From Coenobita brevimanus (Eukaryota > Arthropoda > Malacostraca > Decapoda > Coenobitidae), in the NCBI GenBank assembly GCA_032717465.1, contig CM064715.1, positions 39,282,659 to 39,346,658 on the forward strand: a DNA stretch of 64,000 nucleotides, given 5' to 3'. Both the position numbers and the translations under genes were made by a program. This document shows positions 25,791-38,546 of this stretch, piece by piece (the stretch's first letter is position 1; each line of letters opens with the position of its first letter). The notes beneath the pieces were generated by a model. The model worked only from the letters and a program-made list of their open reading frames with translations. It made no database searches and was not told the origin of the DNA.

Positions 25791-26120
25791 CACCCAGTCA
25801 CCCACTACTCTGAGTTAGCCCGTATCTTGCCTCGTCCTCAGAAAAGTCACACGTCCAGATACCCACCCATAAAGCCCACCCACACACCCACGAAGCCCAC
25901 TCGCCAACCCATCCCACCCACCCACCCACAGAGGACACCCACCACTCCCCACTGTCCTCCCGCCCACCCCATCCACTTCCTCCACTTCACCCACCCACCT
26001 TACCCATCCCATTCCATCCAACCTGCCTGTTCAACCCCCTCGCAAACCCACCCAACCCATTCGCCCACCAACTTATCCACTTGGCAGCCAAGTTTGGACC
26101 AACGGCAGGATGACTGGGAA
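25791..26120. repeat. (CCCA)n-rich low-complexity tract
   Basis: CACCCACCCA and AACCCACCCA words dominate; no gene is seen. Confidence 0.7.
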
Positions 26121-26123
26121 GTT

Positions 26124-26125
<2 letters not shown>

Positions 26126-26173
<48 letters not shown>

Positions 26174-26537
26174 GAGAGAGAGAGAGGGGGGGGGGGAGGC
26201 ACAGCTGCTTTTATCGTACAGATGTAATTGAAAAACAAACCAGACAAAATTAAAAGCAGAAAGGAAAGCATAACGTCAAGAACACATTAAGTGAGAGAAG
26301 AAGAAGACGAAGAAGAAGAAGACGAAGAAGAAGAAGAAGAAGAAGAAGAAGAAGACGAAGAAGAAGAAGAAGAAGAAGAAATGAATCCTGAGATGAAGAA
26401 GGAAAGAACCATAAAGAAGAAGAAGAAGAAGAAGGAAAAGAGAAGCAAGGAAAGGAAGAGGAGGGACCAAAATATGTTGGTGGTGGAAAATGACGAATGA
26501 CATAAATAACCGTCAAGAAAAGGAGAGATAAGAGTCT

Positions 26538-26600
<63 letters not shown>
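26126..26600. repeat. SSR cluster: (CA)n, (GAA)n/(GAC)n, (GA)n
   Basis: CA runs about 26126-26170 and is followed by a GA and poly-G stretch. GAA/GAC trinucleotides lie at 26293-26460 and GA at 26543-26597. The Glu-rich frame 26291-26500 is a shadow. Confidence 0.93.
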
Positions 26601-26744
26601 TCACCTTATCTCCCTCTCCTCCCCCTCGGACCACCACAATGGAGAATCTCCCATAAAAAAGATAAATGTATTTTCTTCAATTATAATAAAAAGCCCAGGA
26701 GAGGAAGCGACAAGGGGAGAGTCCGTCACATTTACATCATAATG

Positions 26745-27354
26745 CCTCGCTGCCTCCTGCCTCACCCTGCCTGCCTAACCCTTCCTCACTAACTCTGCCT
26801 CCCTAATCCTGCCTGCCTCACCCTACCTGTTTCACTCTGCCTGACTCACCCTGCCTCCCTAACCCTGCCTGCCTCACCCTGCCAAACCTCATCCTGCCAA
26901 GCCTCATCCTGCCTGGTTTTCTCTCTCTGATTCACCCTGCCTGCCTTACCTAGCCTGCCTCACTCTGCCTTCTTCACAATGCCTACCTAGCCCTGCCTTC
27001 CTCATTGTGTCTTGTTTGCCTAACCCTGTCTTCCTGCGTCTGCCTACCGCCCCCTGTCTGCCTCATCCTATTTGCTTCACCTTCCCTCTCTCATCCTGCC
27101 CTTTATCATCTTATGTGCCTCATGAGCCCTGTCTGCCTCACTCTGTCTGCCTCACCTTGTCTTTTTCACTTTTTCTGCCTCACCCTGCCTTCTTCACCTT
27201 GCCTGTCTCTCTTTCTCATCTTTCTTACCTTTTCCCCCCTCGTGTTTCCTCCTTGTCTGCCTCATTCTTCCTGTCTCACCGATTCTGCCTCACTCTGCTT
27301 GTCTCACTCTGCCTACCACTCTTCCTCACTTTGTCTTCCTCCGTTTTTCTCCCT

Positions 27355-27387
<33 letters not shown>

Positions 27388-28530
27388 GCTGTTGTCTGGT
27401 CTCTCTGCCTTGCCATATCTGTCTCCTGCTGCTCGTTTGCCTCTTCCTGTCACGCCATGCCTGCCCACTTCTTTTTCTTTGTTTATTTTCCTACATAATC
27501 TTTTTTTTTTTGTTTTTCGTTTTCAGTTTTCTGCTTTACCCTGCCTAAATCATCTGCCTCACCCTTCCTTCCTCCCTGTCTCACTCTATCTCCAACCGTG
27601 TCTGCCTCACCATTCTTTCCTCCCTACCTCAATGTGTTTCCTAGCTTGTCTGCCTCACCCTTCTTTCCTCCCTACTTTGCTCTTCTCACCTTCCTTGCCT
27701 CATTCTGCCCCTTACCTTCTCTGCTTTATCCTTTCTGCCCCATCCTGTCATCCTTCCATTAGCTGCCTCTCCGGTCTGCCGCACGCAACTTCCGTCTATC
27801 TGGTTCACTGCCTCCTCATCCGTTCTGCATCATTGTCTGCCTTACGCTCCCTGCCAAATTCCCTATCACTCTGCCTGCTTCGCTTTGCCTGCCACTCTTT
27901 GTCTCACTCTGCCTGCCACTGTCTACCTCACCGTTCCTGCCACTCTGTCCGTTTCTTTTTGTCTGCTATCCTGCCTGCCTCCCCGTGCCTGCTGCCCTGT
28001 CTGCCTTACCCTGCCTGCTGCACTGTTTGCTTCACGCTTCCTGTCACCCTGCCTGCCTCACTGTCTGTCTCGTCTTGTCTTCCTTACAAACTGCCTCACT
28101 TAGCCTATCTCACTGCCTGTCTCACCTTGCCAGCTTCACCATTAATCCTACTGTCTGCCTCCCCCAGTTTGCCCCACTGTCTGCCTCCCCCTGTTTACCT
28201 CACAGTCTGTCTCGTCTTGCCTACCTCACTGTCTGCCTCACCTTACCTACCTCACTGTCTGTCTCATTTTGCCTACCTCACTCTTTCTCACTGTCTTCCT
28301 CACCCTGCCTGCTTCATTGTCTTTTCACAGTCTTTTTGCACTGTCTGCCTCACCCTACCTACCTCACTTTCTGCCTCCCCCTGCCATTTATTATTAATCA
28401 CCCTGTCTGCCACTCTTTCTAACACTTCCTGCCACTCTGCCTTAAATCTGCCTCCCACACTGTTTGCTTCACCTTGCTAATTTTGCTCTTCCTGCCTCCC
28501 CCCCCCCACCTCTCTCTCTCTCTCTCTCTC
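26745..28530. repeat. 1.8-kb pyrimidine-rich minisatellite (CTGCCTGCCTCACC)
   Basis: Degenerate 13-16 bp units CTGCCTCACC, CTGCCTGCCTCAC and CTGTCTGCCTCAC run the full length, ending in poly-C and (CT)n at 28499-28531. A 362-codon frame at 27392-28480 is made of LPHSACLTLPASL-type repeats. Its length comes from the repeat lacking stop words and it has no domain. Confidence 0.85.
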
Positions 28531-28725
28531 TGCTAAATTATCGCTACCATGACTGATCCGTAATTGGTCTTTCCTTTCTAGATAGTCGCCAAACTAAACA
28601 GTGTCTCCCCGACGTAATAGGAAATGGTGACTAATTCCTCTGACGGTATAGCCACCCTACAGATTAACCAGAAGCCTGAATATCTCTCAACTAGTCACTA
28701 AATCCACAATATCACCTTAAAAAGA

Positions 28726-28785
28726 AAGAAAAAAAAAAGAAAGAAAGAAAGAAAGAAAAGAAAGAAAGAAAAAAAGACAAGTCCA
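28726..28785. repeat. (GAAA)n microsatellite
   Basis: Imperfect GAAA run on the plus strand. Confidence 0.85.
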
Positions 28786-28799
28786 GTGGTCCCTACATC

Positions 28800-29245
28800 T
28801 AATAATTTTCCTCTCTACTGGATAATCTTAAATAATTTTCACGCTTATTGGGCCCGTGCTTCATGATTATTTTCCACAATATTTAATCCCTCACTCTACA
28901 TAAACTTCACTCCGAATATTTCCTCCTCAACAAATGATTTTTTTTTTTTTACCCCCTTTCGTTATCAAGCATCTTCCCCTGAATAATGTATGACTTTCGA
29001 AAAATTTCCTTACTGAATAATTCCCTAATTCCCTAATCTACTGAATAATTGTCACACTAAATGGTTTTCTACTCTTTTTGGTTAATCTCCACACATTATA
29101 ATTGTCTCATATATTTTCCCAGTCTAATGAATGAATTTACCTCGTTGAATAATTTCCTACTCAAAAGGATAGGCTCCGCAGTGAATAATTTCCCACTTGA
29201 CTGAATAATCCCCTCACTGAATAATTCACCGCTGTGCTGAATAAT
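28800..29245. repeat. Degenerate ~20-bp minisatellite (CTGAATAATTTCCCACT)
   Basis: CTGAATAATTCCCTAAT, CTGAATAATTGTCACAC, GTGAATAATTTCCCACT and CTGAATAATCCCCTCA units are clear at 29010-29245 and fade to the left. Confidence 0.65.
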
Positions 29246-29249
29246 CGCC

Positions 29250-29880
29250 ATGTGGAAGGGGGACAAGATGGACAGGAAGAGGGGAGTAAAACCCGAGACA
29301 ATGGGTAAGGGAGAAATAAAGGGAGGTATGGGGGCTGGGGAGGGCCTGCGAAGAGCGAGGGTGGGATGGGGAGGGATGGGGAGGCAGATAGGCCGGTATG
29401 AGGTGGGATGGGTAGGAAGGTAGGGCGGCATGGGAAGGGATAGGGTGACAGGGAGGGCTGCACGAGCAGAGCTGGGAAGGCAGGTAGGGAGAGGGATGGG
29501 GAGGTGGACAGGGAGGCATAAAGAGAGAAGAAGAGTTAGATGAGAAGGTATGGGGAAGTTGAAGACAGATAGGAAGGGATGGAGATGCATGAGGAGGGAG
29601 GCATAAGAAAAAGGAAGCATAAGAGAAGGAATGGGGAGGGGAGTGAAGGAGGGAAGAAGGGGTGAGGAAGAAACATGGTGAAGAGGAGACATAGGAAGAG
29701 AGAACTGGGAGGGAAGTAAGGGGTGAGGAAGAAACAGGGAAGGAGAGATACTGGGAAGAAAAGGTGTAGGGAGGAAGGTATGGGGTGTGGGGAGGGGGTA
29801 TGAGGAGGGGGTATAGGAGTGGTCGGTTTATTACCCCTATAGACTGGAGAAGTGGGGGAAAAGAGTGATTAAACACTTAG
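29250..29880. repeat. Purine/G-rich minisatellite (GGGAGGGATGGGGAGG)
   Basis: GGGATGGGGAGG, GGTAGGAAGG and GGGAAGGGAT units repeat irregularly. G-runs could allow G-quadruplex formation. The minus-strand Pro/Ser frames (29096-29876) are shadows. Confidence 0.7.
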
Positions 29881-29899
29881 CGTTGTCGTTCTAGCCTGC

Positions 29900-29925
29900 C
29901 TCCTCCCCCCCCCTCTCTCTCTTTC

Positions 29926-29980
<55 letters not shown>

Positions 29981-30461
29981 AATCTTTTTTATCATTAATT
30001 CCTTCCATTCATCAAAGTAAATATTTTCTTTCATTGGTTTTGATCAAATTGCTTAGCTTAACATATTGGTTTTCTCTTTCCTCTTTACCTGTTCTTCCTC
30101 TGTTTGTCTTCCTTTTTCTCCTGCTCTCTTTATTTCCTGCTCTATTTATTTCCTGCTCTATTTTTCCATCAACTTTATTATTATACTCATTGTCTTTTTC
30201 TTCTCATTTTTTGTATTTCTTCCCTTCTGTGTATTTTCTTGCTTCTAGTCTCTCCTGTTTGTCTTTCTGCTTCTTTCTATTTTCTTCTTCTATTTATATA
30301 CTGTTCCTCTCTTTATATTCTTTTGTCTTTATCTCACTCTCCTTACTTCGGTCATTGTTTCTCTATTTTTCTACTCTTTATATATTACATTCTTATTGCC
30401 ATCGTCCTTTTCTGTACTTTCCTTCCCTTCCCCTGTTTTTCTGCTCTTCCTAGTTCTGTTT

Positions 30462-30492
<31 letters not shown>

Positions 30493-30809
30493 TATCCTCC
30501 GCTTCATTTTCCTCTCTTCCTCATTTATATCGATTAGTTATTCGTCGATTTTCTCCTATAAGTCTTTATCGCCCCTTCTCTCTCCTTTTTTCATAATTTG
30601 TCCCTTTATTAATGTTATCTTTCTTCCCTACTCATTTTCACCTTGCATGATTTGTCTCTGTTTCATCCTCCCTTGTTTTTCTTTATTTCCCATTGCTCTG
30701 TCTTATTTTATTTCTTCTCTTTCTTCCTTTCCTTATACCTCTCTGGTGTATACTCTCCTTTTATTCACTCCTTAATTCTCTTTACCCTTCTCTGTCTGTA
30801 TATCTGTTA

Positions 30810-30854
<45 letters not shown>

Positions 30855-31250
30855 GAGTGACCCATTAGCCGGAGGGAAAGGTGGGAGTTTCCGAGAGCCA
30901 CCTTTTTATTTTTACTACTTCAGTCCGACACGAATTTTAAGGTTTAAGGGAAAAAAAAGGCTGGACCACAACTTGTATTACAGGTGACTCTCTCTCTCTC
31001 TCTCTCTCTCTCTCCTCGGTGTCTAAATGCTCTCTCTCCCTTATTTTATTTTCATTCTTATCCTTTTCTGTTTCTTCCTTCCTGTCTCTTCCATAGCTCT
31101 TCTTCTCACACCCCATCATACTTCCTTTCTTATCTTCTTCTCCTTGGCTTTTCTCCCTTCCTTCATCCCTTCCTTTTGTACCTCCCCTACATTTTCTAGT
31201 TTTATCCCCATATTCTTCCTTTCTATATCGTTTCATTATCATCAACCATC
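29900..31250. repeat. Pyrimidine-rich tract with several (CT)n runs
   Basis: CT runs occur at about 29930-29978, 30463-30488, 30820-30850 and 30988-31013, with TTCTTTATTTCC-type filler between. Frames rich in Phe/Leu/Ser are low-complexity. Confidence 0.75.
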
Positions 31251-31334
31251 AGCTTTATCATAAACAACGTAATCAACATTATTATCATGATTATCATTAC
31301 TTTTGTCTGTATCAAAATCCTCATCATAAATGTC

Positions 31335-31425
31335 ATGAAATTATTATTATTATAATTATTATTATTATTGTTATTATTATTATTATTATTATTATTGTTG
31401 TTGTTGTTGTTGTTGTTGTTATTCT
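31335..31425. repeat. (TTA)n(TTG)n microsatellite
   Basis: TTA units switch to TTG units at about 31393. The minus strand reads as poly-Asn. Confidence 0.93.
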
Positions 31426-31559
31426 CACGTGGGGTGGGAAGATCACAAATACGACTCTTTGATTTCGCTGGGGACATGAATCAGAGGAGACGGTAAACCA
31501 AAGACAGTGTGCAGTCCCTTTCTTTCTGGGCAGTGGGAGGTACGAGGACGCTTGCACGA

Positions 31560-32242
31560 GTGGAGAATGGGGCGCTAATCCCTCTCTAACCTTATGTTCT
31601 ACTAGTTCACCTTTTCTTCACCATTAATTCTCTTCCCTCTCCCTCACTACTCCACGCCCTCCTACCGCCCCCATTCTCCCAGCCTCCTCTCCCTCTCTCT
31701 CCCCTCCTTCTCCTCCCCTCTCCCCCTTTTCTCTTCCTCCCCTTCCCCCACCCTCTCCTACCTTACATCACCGACAAGACACTAAACAGCCTTAATATAA
31801 CAAGTCCCCACTATCATTATCACCCTCAACCACCCCCACCCCCTATCATCATCGCCACCACCTCTCCCCCCAACCTAGCACCCTCTCCATCACCTTCACC
31901 CCCATCCTCACCCCTCCCCTGCCCCCATCACGGCCTCAACACGTTTAAAACATGTTATTAAGCTTCATTATCACATACACTTTTATCACTTACAACAGTT
32001 TTATCCTCTCACCTTATCGCGACCTACAATCTTCTTCCCTCCCCTCTTCGTCTCCTCCTCTTCCTCCTCCTCTTCCTCCTCCTCCTCCTCTTCTTCCTCC
32101 CGGACGTGTTTCCTGATATATCCGTTTTTTCTTCCTCTTGTGCTTTTTTTGCCTATCTCGTTCTTTTTATCCTAGCTTATCACTGATTTAATGTTCCTTA
32201 ATGCAGTGTTATTTAGGTCTCTTATAGGTTCTTTTCTCGTTC

Positions 32243-32290
<48 letters not shown>
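31560..32290. repeat. C-rich pyrimidine tract with (CCT)n and (CT)n
   Basis: CCCTCTCC-type sequence leads to CCTCCTCTTCC near 32050-32100 and CT at 32250-32287. No gene features are seen. Confidence 0.65.
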
Positions 32291-32291
<1 letters not shown>

Positions 32292-32556
32292 CTTATCCAG
32301 GTTCTCTTAATATTACAAGTGAATTTCCCACAGGTCAAAACAGAACCTAAATCTTTTCACCTAATATTTAGAATCGTTGCAATTGTCTTCAGTAAAATTT
32401 ATAAGGTCTAAAATTACGAAACTTGACTTTATTTCTTTTTTATATTCGTGAAAAATTTGTCAGTCGGAATAGCTTTGTCTAGAATATTAATGTTAGAAGA
32501 ATAACTTTTAGAGAAAACTATAGGAACCACATACATGAATCGACTGAATATTATTT

Positions 32557-32776
<220 letters not shown>

Positions 32777-32937
32777 GCACAAAATGAGGGTTGTTATGAT
32801 AGTGCAAAGGGTCGAGAAGTCTAAGAAAAAATATGATACCATGCACGTTTGGGACAACTCTAGTATTCCTCCTGCCGTGCACCAGTCGATTCTTTTAAGG
32901 TGAGAGAAGTGGAGCCTGTGATTTCTACCCCTCTCAT

Positions 32938-33020
32938 TAACCCTCTCTTGATTGGGAGAACTCTATTAAATTTCAGCTAACGCCAGACAATTTCCTTCAG
33001 CTGAGAGCAGGAGAGCCTTA
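32938..33020 (+). repeat. Dispersed bipartite motif, copy with both halves
   Basis: TAACCCTCTC (32938 on) is followed about 25 bp later by CAGCTAACGCCAGACAATTT and CCTTCAGCTGAGAGCAGGAG. The same two halves occur at 38895, 47649, 53774 and 61737. A second copy of the core follows at 33447-33500. Confidence 0.6.
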
Positions 33021-33309
33021 TATTGTTTCTAATGTTGGTGCACAAGCAATTTAACATTCATTAAGTACATAAAAATAGTTGGGATGGTTACCTATAAAAT
33101 TCGGCGATTTTTAAGTATAGACAGAACTGTTGAAAAGCGTCCTTATTGTTACATATATCTGTTTTGCACATGCTTTGAAAATTTTTGGAAAAAGTATATT
33201 CTTAGTGTTGGGATGATGTGGTAAGAAAAAGAACGGTACAGGAATCTGATATTACTGTAAACAAAAATATTAACTTTCTCATTGTCGCATCTTCTGATTT
33301 AATCCAGCA

Positions 33310-33616
33310 CGTGTCAGACGATTATTATTATTATTATTATTATTATTGTTGTTGTTGTTGTTTTTGTTGTTGTTGTTGTTAGAGGAAATATAGCAAGCGG
33401 ATAATATTGATACTAATTACTTTTTCCTTCTGTTTAGCATTCTGTTTAATCTAACACCAGATTTTTTTCTTTCAGCTGAAGTTGAGTCATAGAAACTGAG
33501 AGTGTGTTTTCCCCCGTGATAAGCAGTCATATGCCAAAGGACTCACAGGGACAAAAATATACTAAGCAGAGAGTACGAGTAGAGTTACCAGTTACCTAGA
33601 TTTGTATTATTATTAA

Positions 33617-33670
<54 letters not shown>

Positions 33671-33691
33671 CATCATCATTATTGTTATTGC

Positions 33692-33733
<42 letters not shown>

Positions 33734-33745
33734 TATCATTTTTAT
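33310..33745. repeat. (TTA)n/(TTG)n microsatellites
   Basis: TTA then TTG occupies about 33318-33380, and TTA with ATC and TTG interruptions 33605-33740. The first run begins directly at the end of a CAGACGATTA core of the dispersed motif. Confidence 0.92.
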
Positions 33746-34359
33746 TATCAATTAATCCAGTCCTCAGCGCAGAGTACTGGGATTCAGACTAAGAAAATTG
33801 AAGATTGTCCCTGAACAGAGTGCCTGGCATTACCGAGATTAGAATATTAAGAAAATCATCCTTTACAAAACACAGGCTGAGTTACAAAAAAAAAAAAATA
33901 TCTGAGGGGAAAAAATATGATGTCCGGTTCTTCAGGGGGTAGAGAGGTCCAAGATGAAATATTCAAGATTATCTTTACACACGCAATTTGACACTTCATA
34001 CAGAGACAAAAATGTTTGGGAAGAGCCTCCTTGCCGAGACACTAGCAGAGGTGGCAGTTACTTGGGAGGAAAATGTTGTCCAGTTCTCCTCTCCTTAACT
34101 TAATAAAGGACATTAGGAAATTAGGGGGCGTAGGGAAGAATGGCCGTCAAATTACCATCAATTATTCGCAACAGGTCCAGCAGCGACAGGGCAAGGAAAC
34201 TCAACCTGCTCTCCCTCAGGCGGCTTTGACTCCGAAGACCAATAATAGAATAATTCCGTCGCTGGTAATCGGGGCTTTTTGAAAACGGAGATTGCACGAA
34301 ATTATTTAAAGTGGCCTGGGGAAGGACACTGAAAACCATTAGTAGGAAAATAGACCGAA

Positions 34360-34660
34360 TTCGCGGGGATAACAGGATATTACCAAAAGCAAATTACGGG
34401 TTAAATCTAAAGTCAACTGATAGAAAAATTGCCTGAAAATAAACGGAAATAGTAGTATATTATTGAAAGTGAAGTAGAGGATCGGCGCAGCAAACCATCA
34501 ATAAAGAAAAGGAAAAATGAATCGCCCAGAAAAGACGAATAAGCAGGAATTATCGAAAGCAAAGCCAGACACGAATTTATGAGCCCGTAATAGAAAAAAG
34601 TGGCTGAAAATAGAAATCAATAGCAGGAAATCATGGAAAGTGATGTAGGGGTCCTAAATA
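34360..34660. repeat. ~85-bp degenerate tandem repeat
   Basis: AACAGGATATTACCAAAAGC at 34371, AGTAGTATATTATTGAAAGT at 34451, AGCAGGAATTATCGAAAGC at 34542 and AGCAGGAAATCATGGAAAGT at 34622 are spaced 80, 91 and 80 bp, with AATTGCCTGAAAATA and AGTGGCTGAAAATAG shared between units. Confidence 0.65.
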
Positions 34661-35092
34661 AAGACACGTAATAGAATAATATCCCTTAATAAGTAACCTG
34701 GGTCTCTTAGAAAACGAGGGTAACAGTGAATTAAGTTTTCAGACAGAAGACGTTTTATTTATGTCATTCTTACAACTTTGGACGATTTTATTCAACTTAG
34801 AAAAGATGTCTCGTTTTGCAGCAGGTGGTGTAGGCTGTCTTTTACCCCTCCAGTTAGAAAAGTCTCTTCAGAGCCAAAAATCCTCAGGAGATAGGGAGAA
34901 TGAAATTAAAATACGTCGTTGGGCTGAAGGGGTTAGTGCCGAGAGGTCATGAATACGAGATTAGGGGAAACGGGAAGTAATATTACAGGGTGTGTGGTTA
35001 TCTTCCTCACCTGTAGGGTATTGATGAAGGGGTAAGATGACTGTGATGATGATGATGAAGACACTAAAATAGTGTCTTGTTGTATACTCTGT

Positions 35093-35361
35093 TTGAGGCG
35101 GCGGTGGTGTAATCAAAAGCGTCCTCGGCCTGCAACGAAGAGGACCGGGGTTCGATTCTCGGGCCGGCCATGGGACAGTTGAGTCAGAACTTCGTTATCC
35201 CAGTCTCTTCTTACCTGGAATTAAAATTAGACCTGGATTGTGAGTTGGACGATTGCGTGTCGAGGTCTAAGGGAAGATTGAGACTCAGCACAAATTGACT
35301 ATTTTACTGACCCTTGAGTAGTCGACAGGCATTAATGTAAGCCTTAACTTCCTCAACATAA
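35093..35361 (+). mobile_element. tRNA-derived SINE with probable target-site duplication
   Basis: The head has a polymerase III A-box-like TGGTGTAATCAAAAGC (about 35104) and a B-box GGTTCGATTCT (about 35152-35162), followed by a tRNA-unrelated body with AGTTGAGTCAGAACTTCG. TGTCTTGTTGTATACTCTGT at 35073-35092 and TGTCTTGTTACTTTCGCTGT at 35362-35381 agree at 15 of 20 positions and directly flank the element, as expected for an aged LINE-mobilised insertion. The anticodon arm is too decayed for a safe tRNA assignment, though TGCA in the loop hints at Cys(GCA). Confidence 0.7.
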
Positions 35362-35889
35362 TGTCTTGTTACTTTCGCTGTGCTATCTGTCTCTGTAAGA
35401 TGACTTTTCATTTCATTGTTGCTGCTTCCGAACAAATTTACTCAGGTTAGGGAGAAGACCTGTAAAGACGGGGTTAACGGAGGCTATATTCTCGAAGACG
35501 AAGTCGAAAGCCTTGGAGCGGCTAAATCAGAACCAGTTTTCGTTTGTCCGTCCGTTCGTTCGTCCATCTGTTCGTGTTCTTCAGGCAGCAGTTATTAGCC
35601 GATTTTGACGATTGCGTTGCCAAATGAATCCCCAAGACGACTATGTTCTTTATTCTTAGAAGGCCGAGAAGTTCAGGTCAGCCCCGAGGTCACGGTTAAA
35701 AAAAAAGAAAAAAAAAGTCAAGGGTATAAAGCAAAGTTCTTCATGCATATCAGTTTAGCCACAAAGCTGGCATTAATGCAAAGGACGTTCAGAGACTGTA
35801 TTTTATGTCCACATCACAATTTTGGTACGACCCAGAGGAAATCGGAAAATTACAAAAACTTTAAAAACCCGCCTGTGTTACTGAATCAC

Positions 35890-36170
35890 TAGATGGTGGA
35901 AGCAGGCAGCGAGGAAGTTGGGTAGAGGGGTAGGTAGGGAAGTAGATAGGCAATGAACTTAGCAAGGAGGCAGGTAGAGAAGTAGGTAGGGAAGGTAAGT
36001 AGGTGGGGAAGCAGGCAGAGAGGTAGTAAAGCAAGGGAGATGGAGGTTGGCCGGTACGAGGCTGGGAGGTGGATATTTGGGTAGGTAAGTAGGAAGAGAG
36101 ATACGATAAGCAGGAAAGTACGAGTATGTACAGTAGGTAAGCGGGTAGGTAGGTAAGAGGGCACGTAGGT
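35890..36170. repeat. (GGTA)n-rich minisatellite
   Basis: GGTAGGTAGGGAAGTAG-type units. The minus-strand Leu/Pro/Tyr frames are shadows. Confidence 0.7.
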
Positions 36171-37046
36171 ACGGAAAAGTGACGAGAAGTGCAAATCAAC
36201 CCTTTCTCTGCTAATGGATGAGCTTGTACCTTAACACTTCCCGGGGAAAAAATCAAATAGTCTGACAGAGTGATTACAAGACCTTAGATCAGCGCAGAGC
36301 AATGAATTCACAGCACAAGGCAAACATCATACGAAACTTCATATTCGGGTCCCTAGTGAGGCAACGCGCACCTAATATTTGACACCACCGTTTCTCTAAC
36401 TCTCACCTAGGCAGAGATATATGGTCAGAGGGTAGCAAGAGTATGATGCAGAAGCCGCCGTCGTAGTGAAGGGCTTAGCATCCTGAAACACGGGACGATT
36501 CGCTTTGAATTGCTGTAGCGTATGATACTGGGTGATCCAAATTGTGCTCAACTTCTACTCCGCCGGGAGATTTTTCGTGTTGCAAGGTATCAGCGTGTAC
36601 CCTGCATCACTTCCTCATTTCCTGCTGCCACCGCCACATCCACGCCCACATCACCAAACTGAGCCGTACTGACAATACATAGGATACCATCAGACGAGTT
36701 TCTTTTGGAGTGCTATCTGGGCACTGCCCTGTATACTCCAGCAACCATGCACTTTGTTCTGCTTCTTTCAGTCTTTCCTAAGCTGAACAAATTATCTGAA
36801 GGTAGCAAGCATAAAATAAAAATCTCGTCCTCGGTTTGAAAAGATCAACATGAAATGATGTAGTGTCCCATTTTAACTGGAACTAACAGACATACCGGAA
36901 GATACGGAGATGCGTCACTCAGGTCAGTATAATTAACCCTCTCAGTCCGATGACTCCTCTTGCCCTGTATTCTTGCTACTGTACACCATTTTATATGAGT
37001 ACAGTAAAGGAGAATTTTTCTGAACTGGACTGGTTACATATGCCCC
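36171..37046. other. Unique sequence with degenerate dispersed-motif copies
   Basis: No gene is recognised. Weak copies of the dispersed motif lie at 36681-36714, 36772-36814 (reverse) and 36935-37010. Confidence 0.4.
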
Positions 37047-37281
37047 TTAGTTGCTGGATAGGGATGCCCTCTGGCGGTGGCACTCATATGACCAGTCGGA
37101 TCTGCTGCCCGGTAGCACAAACTTGCCCCTCATCTCCCTTCCCGTCACCTGAAAGATGGATAGTAAACCGCAAGAGGGGGTGGGGGGGCAGCTTCGGCCT
37201 GTAGTTCACTGGGTTCACTTTCCGATGAGCCTGGGGTTGCATCTCCTCCTCCTCCTACTACTACTACTACTACTGCGGGTG
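37047..37281 (+). repeat. SINE-like dispersed repeat family B, copy 1, with (CTA)n tail
   Basis: Blocks GGGATGCCCTCTGGCGGTGG, ATATGACCAGTCGGATCTGC, TGCCCGGTAGCACAAAC and GATGAGCCTGGGG occur in the same order in the reverse complement of 54076-54290. Both copies end in a TAC/CTA trinucleotide tail, typical of a retroposed element. Confidence 0.65.
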
Positions 37282-37320
37282 CTGGTGCTGCTACTGCTAC
37301 TATAGTGTTCCTCCTCGTAA

Positions 37321-37899
37321 CATAGGGTTTGGGTGGAGTCACCCCCTCCCTACACTATTGCCATGTTTCCTAACCCTACGATGTATAACGCCTGTGGTTT
37401 GTGTAGTAGGAATGATACAAAACATAACTCATACTAATATAACTGTAATGAAAGTGCTGACATGTATCAAGGAAGAATAAAACTATTCTGCATACTATAT
37501 TATACGATAATAGAGAAACGTGGCATAAAAATTTGGCAGTGTTGCTCTAAAAATATTCTAATTATTATTTACTTCCCCAACACTTCTAACATTGCTAATT
37601 AATTTAGCAAGTATAATTGCAAGAAAATTTGAAGGGATAAAAGTGGGAAGAGGCGATCCTTTCATAATTAAAATAAATATATCAAACAGCTCTGGGGTGG
37701 CAGCACTCACGCGACACGTGTTTGTGTGTACGCTGCGGGAGGTCACCAACCCCTACAGGATTTAGGCCTATTGGGGAAACCTCTATAAAAAAAACGCGCC
37801 GTGACTTTTACCTCAAGGGTGGTGCGGAAATAAAGTCAAAATTATAATCCATACATAAAAATGGAAGTAAAAAACCATGGATGACACATAACAAAATCT

Positions 37900-37998
<99 letters not shown>

Positions 37999-38546
37999 CT
38001 TTATTTCCACTAAACAGTGGGTATTCTTATACATTATACAGTAGTACAGCATACAGTATGAAAGTTCTATACACAATATAATACAAGTTGATACATATGG
38101 TGGAGAATAGTGACAGAGAGGTAAATGGTTTAAAAGGTGTGGGGACACTTAGGTTAAAAATAGATCAATTAAGGGATTTAGGAACGAAGGCAGTGGGAAG
38201 GATTAAGACAGATGGGATTGTAAGATTAGGGAGTTTGAGCAATAGGGTAGAATGTATGCTCTCAATAAAAGTATAGCAATTATCAACGGCTAATTATTAT
38301 ACAGGTGTTGATGGTGGGGGTCTATATTTATAGGAGGTGTTGGTGGTGGAGGTATAGCGGGTGTTGTTGATGGGGGTGTTGTTGGGGGTAGGGGTATAGG
38401 GGGTGTTGGTGGCAGGGGTATAGGGGGTATTAGAAAAACGGAGATCACAAGAGGGAAACAGTGTCAAGGTCATCGCTGATGGAGAGGTCAGCTCGGAAAC
38501 GTGGCAACAGTGCAGGGAGGGGGTGACTCCACCAAAACCCTACGTT
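37321..38546. repeat. Pair of ~50-bp inverted repeats 1.2 kb apart
   Basis: 37321-37370 (TAGGGTTTGGGTGGAGTCAC, then CCCTCCCTACACTATTG) is inverted at 38495-38546 (CAACAGTGCAGGGAGGGGGT, then GACTCCACCAAAACCCTA). They could be terminal repeats of a ~1.2-kb non-autonomous DNA transposon or two independent inverted insertions. No flanking duplication is evident. The interior has no transposase frame; it contains (GA)n(AAT)n at 37903-37995 and a GGTGTTGGTGG minisatellite at 38305-38430. Confidence 0.5.
37903..37995. repeat. Compound (GA)n(AAT)n microsatellite
   Basis: GA occupies 37903-37964, followed by AAT units to about 37995. Confidence 0.96.

Noticed and set aside
26291..26500. Acidic Glu-rich protein
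   Set aside because: Result of (GAA)n/(GAC)n; no start context or downstream coding signal.
27392..28480. 362-codon plus-strand open frame
   Set aside because: It is a translation of the CTGCCTGCCTCACC minisatellite. No domain, no initiation context, and all composition is explained by the repeat.
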